Source: Candidatus Aenigmatarchaeota archaeon (lineage in GTDB: Archaea; Aenigmatarchaeota; Aenigmatarchaeia; CG10238-14; SCSR01). From it: a stretch of DNA of 9,710 bases. Positions 1 through 5,784 of this stretch are shown one piece after another. The stretch covers positions 1 to 9,710 of the forward strand of contig JAUWXZ010000017.1 of NCBI GenBank assembly GCA_030616125.1, given 5' to 3'. The translations under genes were made by a program, and so were the position numbers. Positions within the stretch are counted from its first letter, which is position 1, and each line of letters opens with the position of its first letter. The notes beneath the pieces were generated by a model. The model searched no databases. It was given only the letters and a program-made list of their open reading frames with translations, and had not been told where the DNA came from.

Positions 1-260
1 TTGGGTTTTTCTTCTCTTTTAAGTTTGGGTTTTGGTTTTTCTTCAAGAATTTTTGCTTTAACCATAGATTCACTGATTCCCTTTTCTGTAAAAATATAAT
101 CTATTACAATTTGTTCTTCTGGTACAGAAAATTTCTTGCTCAATTCTTTTAACAATTCAGCCTTGGGTGGTGTAGCAAGCTTAGGATGTTTTATTTTTAA
201 TTTTAATTCATTTCTTTTAAAAAACGGGTTTTCCAATTCTTTTTTTATAGTTATTTCCAT
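1..260 (-). CDS. rps24e: Ribosomal protein S24e, C-terminus cut by window edge
   Basis: Small-subunit ribosomal protein S24e (eS24). The visible 86 codons begin MEITIKKELENPFFKRNELK, matching the family pattern of an MEI start, an ENPLLNRKE-like segment, then an ATPP-K turn (residues 29-33) and a VIDYIFTEKGISES strand-helix segment (about 52-65). This accounts for most of the roughly 100-residue fold. From about residue 72 it turns into a lysine/glutamate/proline-rich stretch that runs off the edge, so the protein probably ends in a charged tail. The ATG at 260 gives the usual family N-terminus. An in-frame ATG at 272, one base after the spt4 stop, would add MLVK, and neither start has a strong SD. 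It is the last visible gene of the minus-strand unit PIN-hppA-rpo7-spt4-rps24e. The DUF359 gene that I recall often lying between spt4 and rps24e in euryarchaea is absent. Confidence 0.88.
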   Translation of the reverse strand, partial: MEITIKKELENPFFKRNELKLKIKHPKLATPPKAELLKELSKKFSVPEEQIVIDYIFTEKGISESMVKAKILEEKPKPKLKREEKP

Positions 261-273
261 TTTAACCAACATA

Positions 274-450
274 CTAGGCATATCTTCCAGGTTCGGCTAT
301 GTTCAGGGTTTTTGAAATCTCGCTGTTAGCATCGAGTATAACAACCAAACCTTTCCAACTTGTTGATAAATTTGTTGATTTGCAAACTGGACAAGCTTGT
401 TCTTGGGTGAATCTTCTACAATTTCTGCAAACTTGTATTTTTTTAACCAT
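274..450 (-). CDS. spt4: Transcription elongation factor Spt4 (RpoE2)
   Basis: A 58-residue zinc-ribbon protein beginning MVKKIQVCRNCRRF. It has paired cysteines C8-x2-C11 and C20-x2-C23, a central W-x-G-LVVILD strand (residues 32-40) and the family ending of the type EPGRYA. Spt4 binds the NGN domain of Spt5, and the Spt4/5 clamp sits on RNA polymerase to aid processivity. About 60 residues is the normal archaeal length, so the gene is complete. It starts four bases after the rpo7 stop. A GTGA motif overlapping that stop may serve as a weak ribosome binding site, which suggests coupled translation. Pairing with rpo7 is the standard archaeal arrangement. It is short and easily missed by automated callers, but the cysteine pattern and context make the call firm. 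Confidence 0.92.
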   Translation of the reverse strand: MVKKIQVCRNCRRFTQEQACPVCKSTNLSTSWKGLVVILDANSEISKTLNIAEPGRYA

Positions 451-454
451 TCAA

Positions 455-997
455 TCACTTCTTTTTTCTTTTAGCTTCTTCTATCCAAGAAAGTGAACCA
501 AGCAGATGCTGTCTCATCGTAAGACCAATTTTCTGTTGTTCAGTAAAGGAAATTGAAATTATTCTCGCTCTCACCTTGTCCCCCTCTTTCAAAGTTCTTC
601 TAGTTTGTTTTCCTAAAAAAATAGAATTTTTGCCATCATAACTTACAAAGTCGTCCATAAGCTGAGAAATATGAACCAATCCGTCAATTGGTCCAATTCT
701 TATAAAAGATCCAAACTCGGTATTATCAATTACCTCACCTTGAACTAGTTCATGTAGTTCTGGTTTAAAGACCAATAATTTAAACTGAGATCGATAATAG
801 ACTCCTGGATCTGTTGCCTTAATTTTACCCTCTTCAACTTTTTCCACATTTGTTATTGCCAAAATTACACCCAATCTGGGATCTAATAGGCCTTCATACT
901 TATCTGCTGCTGCCGCTTTTACCGCATCTCTTGTTTTCATTCCCAGTTTTTCTGGAGGAATCCTTATATCGTCTTCAACCGTTAAGATTCTGTACAT
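455..997 (-). CDS. rpo7: DNA-directed RNA polymerase subunit Rpo7 (RpoE1)
   Basis: Subunit Rpo7 (E'), counterpart of eukaryotic RPB7, which with Rpo4 forms the stalk of archaeal RNA polymerase and helps open-complex formation and termination. The 180-residue length is normal. The N-terminal tip domain (about 1-80) contains the KYEGLLDPRLGVILAI segment. An S1/OB RNA-binding domain (about 82-162) shows GEVIDNTEFGSFIRIGPIDG followed by LVHISQ. The protein ends in a WIEEAKRKKK helix. A GTGA motif at 1004-1007 lies six bases before the ATG. The 30-base gap to hppA upstream holds an ATAAATAAATAA run and a second GTGAG copy but no evident terminator, so I infer co-transcription with hppA and the PIN gene. 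No residue looks aberrant. Confidence 0.95.
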   Translation of the reverse strand: MYRILTVEDDIRIPPEKLGMKTRDAVKAAAADKYEGLLDPRLGVILAITNVEKVEEGKIKATDPGVYYRSQFKLLVFKPELHELVQGEVIDNTEFGSFIRIGPIDGLVHISQLMDDFVSYDGKNSIFLGKQTRRTLKEGDKVRARIISISFTEQQKIGLTMRQHLLGSLSWIEEAKRKKK

Positions 998-1027
998 AAA
1001 ATCTCACTTATTTATTTATTCTCACCA

Positions 1028-2989
1028 TTAAAGAAGTCCATATTTTATAATTAAGGGAATAAAAATTAAAGCAACAATAGACATTAATTTAATCAAAATG
1101 TTCAGACTCGGACCAGCTGTATCCTTCATAGGATCCCCAACTGTATCACCAACTATAGAAGCCCTATGAGCATTACTCCCCTTTCCACCAAAATTTCCCG
1201 CTTCTATATATTTTTTAGCGTTATCCCATGCCCCACCAGCATTTGCCATTAGCAAAGCAAATACTAAACCTGTAACTATACTTCCAACTAGTAAACCTCC
1301 CAAAGCTTCTTTACCGAGTAGAAAACCAACTATCAACGGACTTATTATTGCCAAAACTCCGGGTAAAGCCAACTCTTTTAGTGCTCCTTTGGTTGCTATA
1401 TCCACACACCTAGCATAATCTGGTTTTGCTTTTCCCTTCATCAAACCGGGGATTTTCTTAAACTGTCTTCTTACTTCTTCAACCATCCGAAAAGCATTTC
1501 TACTAACAGCTGAAATTGTTAGAGCACAGAACAATGCTGGAATAGCTGCACCAATAAACAAACCAGCAATAACATAAGGATTCATTATATCAATAACTTT
1601 CAAACCAGCAACTTGTGAATATGTTAAAAATAAGGCTAAAGCAGTTAAAGCAGCGGAACCAATGGCAAATCCTTTACAAATTGATTTGGTTGTATTCCCG
1701 ACTGCATCCAGAGAATCTGTAACCTTTCTTACTTTCAAGCCTAGTTTAGCTTGTTCAACTATTCCCCCAGCATTATCGACTATTGGCCCATAGGAGTCTG
1801 CTGCAACTATTATTCCAGTTATGGACAGCATTCCAATAGCAGCCATTGCTATACCAAAAATTCCTGCAAAGTACCAAGCCACTAGAATTGCTAAAGCAAT
1901 ACCAATGATTGGTAGAATTGTACTAAATAAACCTGTAGAAAATCCTGTAAGAATTGTTATGGCCGGGCCTGTTTGGGCTGAACTAGCAATTTTTCTTGCA
2001 GGAGATTTTTCTCTAGAAGTAAAATAATCTGAGGTTAAACCAATTATTATTCCAGCTATTAAACCAGCTAAGGTTGCATAGAAAATTCCTATACTAAAAT
2101 CAAAATACCAAATCAAAAAAAACGCAAATAAAGCAAACAAACCACAAGCAGAAAAAGTTCCCTTGTTTAAAGCAAGACTTGGATCTCCTTTTGGTTTTAC
2201 TCTAACAAAAAAAGTCCCTATCAGAGAAGCAAAAACTCCTAGAGAAGCTAGAACCAAAGGCAATAACACTCCACTTGGTCCAAGTACCAGAGCTCCAATT
2301 ATCATTGCTGCAATTATACTTCCAACATAGGATTCAAATAGGTCTGCACCCATCCCAGCCACATCTCCAACATTATCTCCAACTTGGTCTGCAATTACTG
2401 CAGGGTTTCTGGGATCGTCCTCTGGTATTCCTTTTTCAAATTTACCAACCAAGTCAGCTCCCACGTCTGCTGTCTTTGTGTAAATTCCTCCTCCAACTCT
2501 TGCAAATAAAGCAACAGTACTTGCTCCAAAAGCAAACCCAAGAATTATGCTAGGATCTCCGTATAAATAATAAAAAAGACTTATTCCTAACAAACCCAAA
2601 CCAACAACACAAAAACCCATCACTGCCCCACCCCTGAATGCTATGGGTAAAGCCTGAGCCAAACCTTTTCTAGCAGCACTAGCTGTTCTGACATTTGTTC
2701 GAATTGCCACATTCATTCCAATAAATCCAGCCAGTATAGAAAAAATTGCTCCTACCACATAGGCCAAAGCGAGCTTGTAATTTAAGGCCAATGCCAAAGT
2801 AATTGATATAATGATTATAAAAATTGATAGAGTTTTATATTGTCTTTTTAAATAGGCTAGTGAACCTTCTTTTATAGCATCGGAAATTCTTTTCATTTTT
2901 GGAGTTCCAGTACTTTTTTTGATAATAGAAAAATAAAGATAAACAACAAACGCTAATGCGAGTATGCTCATAATTGGTGCTATTAACAT
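1028..2989 (-). CDS. hppA: Membrane-bound proton-type pyrophosphatase (K+-independent signature)
   Basis: Integral-membrane pyrophosphatase that hydrolyses PPi and pumps cations across the cell membrane. At 653 residues, nearly all hydrophobic helices (about 15-16 segments), it fits the compact members of the family. The hydrolytic centre is intact: DVGADLVGK at 175-183, EDDPRNPAVIADQVGDNVGD at 190-209 followed by AGMGAD to 216, and GDTVGDPMKDTAGPSLN at 614-630. The ion-gate set is present: D216, E219 (the helix-6 glutamate in the position used by Na+- and K+-independent H+-types) and K634. GNTTK at 431-435 has lysine where K+-dependent enzymes have alanine, so I predict K+ independence and H+ pumping. 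C438 lies at the second K+-signature position, where threonine is usual. The start lies one base after the PIN stop, and an ATG at 2971 is an alternative. In related archaeal operons this place is held by the unrelated soluble pyrophosphatase. Confidence 0.95.
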   Translation of the reverse strand: MLIAPIMSILALAFVVYLYFSIIKKSTGTPKMKRISDAIKEGSLAYLKRQYKTLSIFIIIISITLALALNYKLALAYVVGAIFSILAGFIGMNVAIRTNVRTASAARKGLAQALPIAFRGGAVMGFCVVGLGLLGISLFYYLYGDPSIILGFAFGASTVALFARVGGGIYTKTADVGADLVGKFEKGIPEDDPRNPAVIADQVGDNVGDVAGMGADLFESYVGSIIAAMIIGALVLGPSGVLLPLVLASLGVFASLIGTFFVRVKPKGDPSLALNKGTFSACGLFALFAFFLIWYFDFSIGIFYATLAGLIAGIIIGLTSDYFTSREKSPARKIASSAQTGPAITILTGFSTGLFSTILPIIGIALAILVAWYFAGIFGIAMAAIGMLSITGIIVAADSYGPIVDNAGGIVEQAKLGLKVRKVTDSLDAVGNTTKSICKGFAIGSAALTALALFLTYSQVAGLKVIDIMNPYVIAGLFIGAAIPALFCALTISAVSRNAFRMVEEVRRQFKKIPGLMKGKAKPDYARCVDIATKGALKELALPGVLAIISPLIVGFLLGKEALGGLLVGSIVTGLVFALLMANAGGAWDNAKKYIEAGNFGGKGSNAHRASIVGDTVGDPMKDTAGPSLNILIKLMSIVALIFIPLIIKYGLL

Positions 2990-2990
2990 A

Positions 2991-3365
2991 CTATCCTAAC
3001 TCTAGTCTTTTTTTTGCTCTTAGATAAATTGTTTTTACTCCGATTGACCTTAATTTTTTTCTTAACTTTGCATCATTCGTAGCTATAATGGTATTTTTAT
3101 TTCCTAAATTAATTAAAGCTTTATCTGCACTTTTTTCAGAAGATGGCAAAATTTTAATTTTATGCAAGTTTATAAGTTTTAAACCCAGCTTAGCGTACTT
3201 ACTGTCCCTTTTTCTTGAAAGAGCAATTCTATTTAATTCTCTCACCACAAGATCAAGTGTTATAATTTCCTTCTTTCCTGTAAGCACGTTTATATTCTCT
3301 AGGTCAATTTTATACCTATTCAAATCAATTAAGAAATTCGTGTCCAAGATTATTCTCATAAACAT
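2991..3365 (-). CDS. PIN-domain nuclease-fold protein, Fcf1/VapC9-like (COG1412 type)
   Basis: A stand-alone PIN domain of about 124 residues. The metal-binding acidic residues are recognisable: D8 in LDTNFLIDL, E43 in VVRELN, D81 in SADKALI and D98 in ATNDAKLRKKL. The ending IYLRAKKRLEL is typical of the archaeal Fcf1/Utp24-like group encoded beside aIF2 gamma and RNA polymerase genes. Eukaryotic Fcf1 cleaves pre-rRNA, so a role in rRNA processing is plausible by analogy but not shown here. No antitoxin gene is adjacent, which argues against a classic VapBC pair. The ATG at 3365 is chosen because a TATA-like element about 25 bases upstream would place transcription start at or next to it (leaderless). 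The ATG at 3359 (MRIILDTN) is equally good on homology grounds. It is the first gene of the PIN-hppA-rpo7-spt4-rps24e unit. Confidence 0.88.
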   Translation of the reverse strand: MFMRIILDTNFLIDLNRYKIDLENINVLTGKKEIITLDLVVRELNRIALSRKRDSKYAKLGLKLINLHKIKILPSSEKSADKALINLGNKNTIIATNDAKLRKKLRSIGVKTIYLRAKKRLELG

Positions 3366-3373
3366 ATTTATAA
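3365..3373 (+). promoter_or_regulatory. Candidate TATA box for the pilin-like gene
   Basis: TATTTATAA reads as an archaeal TATA element and is followed by GGG. Initiation about 25 bases downstream would fall near 3394-3397, leaving a short leader with the ribosome binding site AAGGTGA (3394-3400) seven bases before the pilin ATG. It overlaps the putative start codon and transcription start of the divergent PIN gene. This is a pattern call in AT-rich DNA. Confidence 0.45.
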
Positions 3374-3384
3374 GGGATTTACCT

Positions 3385-3396
3385 AATTTATATAAG
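3385..3396 (-). promoter_or_regulatory. Candidate TATA box for the PIN-hppA-rpo7 unit
   Basis: On the minus strand this reads CTTATATAAATT, a good match to the archaeal box A. Its centre lies about 25 bases from 3365, so the transcript would start at or beside the PIN ATG, consistent with leaderless initiation. It overlaps the ribosome binding site region of the divergent pilin gene, so polymerase on one promoter should hinder the other (inference). Confidence 0.5.
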
Positions 3397-3407
3397 GTGA
3401 AAAATAA

Positions 3408-3791
3408 ATGAAAGGTATATCGCCTGTAATAGCAACTTTGTTGTTGCTGGTTATAACTTTGGGGCTAATTGGAATGGCATATGGTTATATTAGTGGAATA
3501 TTCACAGCAAAAACAGGAAAATCAATAGATGAAATAACAGGAAGTGCATCCTGTACCATCGGTGGAGCCGCTTCTTGGACTGTGAAAAATATAGGAAGTA
3601 CTGCAATTGTTGCCGGTGATTTAAGTTTAACTGTGATTAGTGGTTGTACTATAGATCCAGATGTTTCAGCAACTACTATAACGACTCTAGGAATTACAAC
3701 TATTGATGCAACAGGATGTTCAAGTGGGCTTGTAAAGTATAAACTAATAGGACCATCAAATGCAATTGACTTAGAAGTGATGTGTCCTTAA
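3408..3791 (+). CDS. Archaeal type IV pilin-like secreted protein
   Basis: A 127-residue protein with a class III (prepilin) signal: a short basic MKG, then ISPVIATLLLLVITLGLIG, the N-terminal helix pattern of archaeal type IV pilins (PF07790/DUF1628 type). I expect cleavage after G3 by a prepilin peptidase and assembly through the hydrophobic helix (about 4-27). The rest (about 46-127) is threonine/serine/glycine-rich and probably beta-structured, with a WTVKNIGSTAI strand as in other archaeal pilins. Four cysteines (49, 80, 104, 126) could form two disulfides outside the cell. There is no glutamate at the +5 position after the presumed cleavage site. AAGGTGA lies seven bases before the ATG. 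It is the only plus-strand gene between two minus-strand blocks, with no pilus ATPase or platform gene nearby. It could be a pilus subunit or another pilin-like surface protein. Confidence 0.8.
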   Translation: MKGISPVIATLLLLVITLGLIGMAYGYISGIFTAKTGKSIDEITGSASCTIGGAASWTVKNIGSTAIVAGDLSLTVISGCTIDPDVSATTITTLGITTIDATGCSSGLVKYKLIGPSNAIDLEVMCP

Positions 3792-3829
3792 TAAATTCCT
3801 ATAATAAACAAAACGAATAACCATTGGCA

Positions 3830-5101
3830 TCATAAAACCTCGCCATAACCAATTAAACGCCATCTTCCAGCAATTTGTCTAGAAATTACTATTCTTTCTT
3901 TTTCTTCTACACAGACTGGAATTTTTAATTTCAATTCTATTCTTTCTTTCTTTACTTCTGTAACCATGCCAATTGAACGAGCAGTACCAACATTTATCAA
4001 AAGATTTTCGTTTATTTTAATTGGAGCGACCAAAGCCAGTTCTTCTGCACCGACGACCCTTTCTAGCAAGTTCACCTTTAAGTAAAGCGAATCCCTTGTT
4101 TCAGGTATTTTTTCTGGTAAACCGACCACATTTCCAACCAATGCATCAGATTTTGTTAAAGAAGGATCTAGTTTGGTAAGTAAACCGAGCAGCCCTCCTG
4201 CTCCAGCTTCTTCTAAGTCTATCCCTGCCTTTTGTAATCCTTCCACAGAGGTAAACAAAGGTTTGTATTTATTTTTAATTTTTACTCCCGGCCTAATTTC
4301 TATTTCATCACCAAGTTTTAATTTTCCTTGAGAAATTGTACCACCTATTACCCCACCAACAAGTTTTTTAGGATTTGTCCCTGGTTTATTGACATCAAAA
4401 CTCCTTGCAATTAGCATTTTTGGTGTTTTACTCAAATTTCTTAGGGGTGTGGGAATAAATTTTTCTATTGCTTCTATTACTACATCTATATTGATTCTTT
4501 GTTGAGCTGATATCGGAATTATAGGGGAATTTTCTATTACACTTCCTTTAATGAAATTTTTAATTTGATCATAATTTTTTCTTGCTTCTTCTTCAGAAAT
4601 TAAATCAATTTTGTTTTGAATTATAATCACATTTTTTATACCAACAACTTCTAAAGCAGTTAAATGTTCTCTGCTTTGGGGTTGGGGGCAGCGTTCATTC
4701 GCAGCAATTACTAATATTGCACCATCCATCAAAGCTGCTCCTGTCAAAACAGTTGCCATCAAGGTCTCATGACCTGGAGCATCAATAAAACTTAAGGTTC
4801 TTGAAATCTCACAATCAGAAAAACAATAAGGACATTTCTTTGAAGCAGCATATTTCCCACATTTAAGACACTTGTAAATAGTAGCATCAGCATATCCCAA
4901 ACGAATTGTAATTCCTCTTTTTAATTCCTCAGAATGAGTTAGAGTAAGTTTTCTACTGATTGCGTTAACCAAAGTGGTCTTGCCATGAGACACATGACCA
5001 ATCATACCGATATTTACCTCAGGAACTAATTTTGGGTTAAGTTTTTTCTTCAGTAGCTTTTTCACCTCCGCTTTTCTTTTCTTCTGATTTCTTTTCCTCA
5101 A
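3830..5101 (-). CDS. eif2g: Translation initiation factor aIF2, gamma subunit
   Basis: The GTPase subunit of aIF2, which carries initiator Met-tRNA to the small ribosomal subunit. Numbering from the TTG at 5101: P-loop GHVSHGKT (35-42), switch 1 region with EELKRGITI (58-66), zinc knuckle with cysteines 78, 81, 90 and 93, DAPGHE (107-112), NKID (163-166) and SAQ (198-200). Beta-barrel domains II and III end in the family signature ISRQIAGRWRLIGYG (406-420). The P-loop has serine where archaeal proteins usually have aspartate, while eukaryotic eIF2 gamma has alanine there. The interval given is the longest frame. The TTG at 5101 lacks an SD, and the frame has no ATG before codon 33, which is too late. 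A perfect SD at 5062-5069 points instead to CTG at 5053 (407 residues, near family length), and GTG at 5065 lies inside that SD. It overlaps rps6e and is presumably co-transcribed with it. Confidence 0.95.
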   Translation of the reverse strand: MRKRNQKKRKAEVKKLLKKKLNPKLVPEVNIGMIGHVSHGKTTLVNAISRKLTLTHSEELKRGITIRLGYADATIYKCLKCGKYAASKKCPYCFSDCEISRTLSFIDAPGHETLMATVLTGAALMDGAILVIAANERCPQPQSREHLTALEVVGIKNVIIIQNKIDLISEEEARKNYDQIKNFIKGSVIENSPIIPISAQQRINIDVVIEAIEKFIPTPLRNLSKTPKMLIARSFDVNKPGTNPKKLVGGVIGGTISQGKLKLGDEIEIRPGVKIKNKYKPLFTSVEGLQKAGIDLEEAGAGGLLGLLTKLDPSLTKSDALVGNVVGLPEKIPETRDSLYLKVNLLERVVGAEELALVAPIKINENLLINVGTARSIGMVTEVKKERIELKLKIPVCVEEKERIVISRQIAGRWRLIGYGEVL

Positions 5102-5250
5102 GTTTGGGTTCTTCTTTTTTCTTTTCTTCGACTTTCTTTTCTTCTGGTTTTAATTTTTCTTTTTCTTCTTTCTTTTCAAGTTTTTCCTTGGGTTTTTCCT
5201 CTGGTTTTTTTTCTTTAACTTCAGTTGGTTTTTCCTTCTTTTCTTTTGGT
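5037..5250. repeat. Polypyrimidine/polypurine low-complexity tract
   Basis: The plus strand is almost continuously T and C with TTCTT and TTTTC units, and the minus strand is correspondingly A/G. It encodes the KEKPE-rich tail of S6e, and its left end also carries the beginning of the eif2g frame and the eif2g ribosome binding site. The repetition is irregular rather than a clean tandem array. A shorter tract of the same kind lies at 1-50 in the end of rps24e, and both contain AAGTTTGGGTT. Confidence 0.7.
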
Positions 5251-5630
5251 TTTGTTGGAATTAACTGATCCAATGGTTTCTCTCCTTTCTTAATGACCTT
5301 GCAATTAATTTGAGTCATATCTTCTGAGATTGTGTTACCGCGAACCATTTTCCTTTTCCTTTGCCCTTTAATTTTTGGATGAAAACAAGGGGGAAAAGTA
5401 AGTAAAACCTTCTTTCTTCCCGAACCCTTTACATTTGGATGCATCGGGAACCCATCTTTATCGGTCCCACCAGTTATTTGTAATTTATATCCAGACAAAC
5501 CAATTATTTCACCATCGAATTCGTCACTAATTTTTTTGCCAATTAAACCAAAAGCTTTCGATTGATCTACTTCTAACTGAAAAGATTTTCTTGTTTCAGG
5601 GCTATTAATAACAAACCTAAATACTGCCAA
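5037..5630 (-). CDS. rps6e: Ribosomal protein S6e with long charged C-terminal tail
   Basis: Small-subunit ribosomal protein S6e (eS6). Residues 1-126 form the archaeal core: FRFVINSPETRKSFQLEV at 4-21, EIIGLSGYKLQITGGTDKDG at 41-60, FPMHPNVKGSGRKKVLL at 61-77, then the basic KIKGQRKRKMVRGNTIS segment at 86-102. Residues 127-197 are an added low-complexity tail of lysine and glutamate with scattered prolines. Archaeal S6e usually ends near residue 125. The start is TTG, with an in-frame TAA immediately before it, and AGGTGGTT just upstream provides a ribosome binding site at short spacing. The end of the gene overlaps the eif2g frame: by 65 bases from TTG 5101, or 17 from CTG 5053. A TATA-like element at 5679-5688 probably drives rps6e-eif2g. 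Confidence 0.95.
   Translation of the reverse strand: MAVFRFVINSPETRKSFQLEVDQSKAFGLIGKKISDEFDGEIIGLSGYKLQITGGTDKDGFPMHPNVKGSGRKKVLLTFPPCFHPKIKGQRKRKMVRGNTISEDMTQINCKVIKKGEKPLDQLIPTKPKEKKEKPTEVKEKKPEEKPKEKLEKKEEKEKLKPEEKKVEEKKKEEPKLEEKKSEEKKSGGEKATEEKT
5062..5069 (-). promoter_or_regulatory. Perfect Shine-Dalgarno sequence for eif2g, inside rps6e
   Basis: The minus strand reads GGAGGTGA, complementary over all eight bases to the archaeal 16S rRNA 3' end (UCACCUCC). It is the strongest such site I found in the window. Eight bases downstream, in the eif2g frame, is CTG at 5053-5051, the same spacing as pheT (eight) and close to the pilin gene (seven). No ATG, GTG or TTG lies in frame at a usable distance, so this site bears directly on the true start of aIF2 gamma. 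Confidence 0.6.
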
Positions 5631-5678
5631 TTAACCACCTTTAATAATATTGTTAAAAACTTTTTAAGCACTTAAAGC

Positions 5679-5688
5679 TTAAATATAA
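5679..5688 (-). promoter_or_regulatory. Candidate TATA box for rps6e-eif2g
   Basis: The minus strand reads TTATATTTAA. Initiation about 25 bases downstream would fall near 5657, leaving a leader of roughly 26 bases that contains the rps6e ribosome binding site. The palindrome at 5663-5676 would lie between this element and the transcription start. The plus-strand reading is also TATA-like, so the element might serve trpS with a longer leader. Confidence 0.45.
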
Positions 5689-5773
5689 CTTTAAAATATT
5701 ATTTTTAAGTGAAGTGATATGTTCCAATGGATTGTATAGCTGATTCTAATTTTTATTTACTGTTAACCATCTT

Positions 5774-5784
5774 TCTAAATATAG
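5774..5784 (+). promoter_or_regulatory. Candidate TATA box for the trpS-pheS-pheT operon
   Basis: TCTAAATATAG resembles the archaeal box A. Initiation about 26 bases from its centre would fall near 5803, slightly inside the annotated trpS start at 5797. Either the promoter is a different element or the true start is a little downstream. The spacing conflict keeps confidence low. Confidence 0.3.

Noticed and set aside
299..496. Plus-strand frame of 65 codons across spt4
   Set aside because: It is antisense to spt4 and the end of rpo7. The minus-strand zinc-ribbon protein explains this DNA.
1821..2553. Plus-strand open frames of 68 and 92 codons inside hppA (1821-2027, 2275-2553)
   Set aside because: They lie antisense to a well-conserved membrane protein gene, lack ribosome binding sites, and show leucine/glutamine-rich composition expected from antisense reading of membrane helices.
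2991..3365. PIN gene as the toxin of a VapBC toxin-antitoxin pair
   Set aside because: No small antitoxin frame is adjacent, and both sequence type and neighbours fit the Fcf1-like housekeeping PIN group.
3088..3411. Plus-strand frame of 107 codons opposite the PIN gene
   Set aside because: Its whole length mirrors the PIN coding region and runs into the pilin start. The PIN frame has clear catalytic residues while this one matches no family I know.
3792..3829. Hairpin terminator between the convergent pilin and eif2g genes
   Set aside because: No stable stem is visible in the 38 bases. Only a T-rich run on the minus strand could aid termination of eif2g, which is too weak to annotate.
5037..5250. 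S6e tail as a frameshift or sequencing artefact
   Set aside because: The frame stays open to a proper stop that overlaps the next gene in normal operon fashion, and the amino acid composition is consistent over 70 residues.
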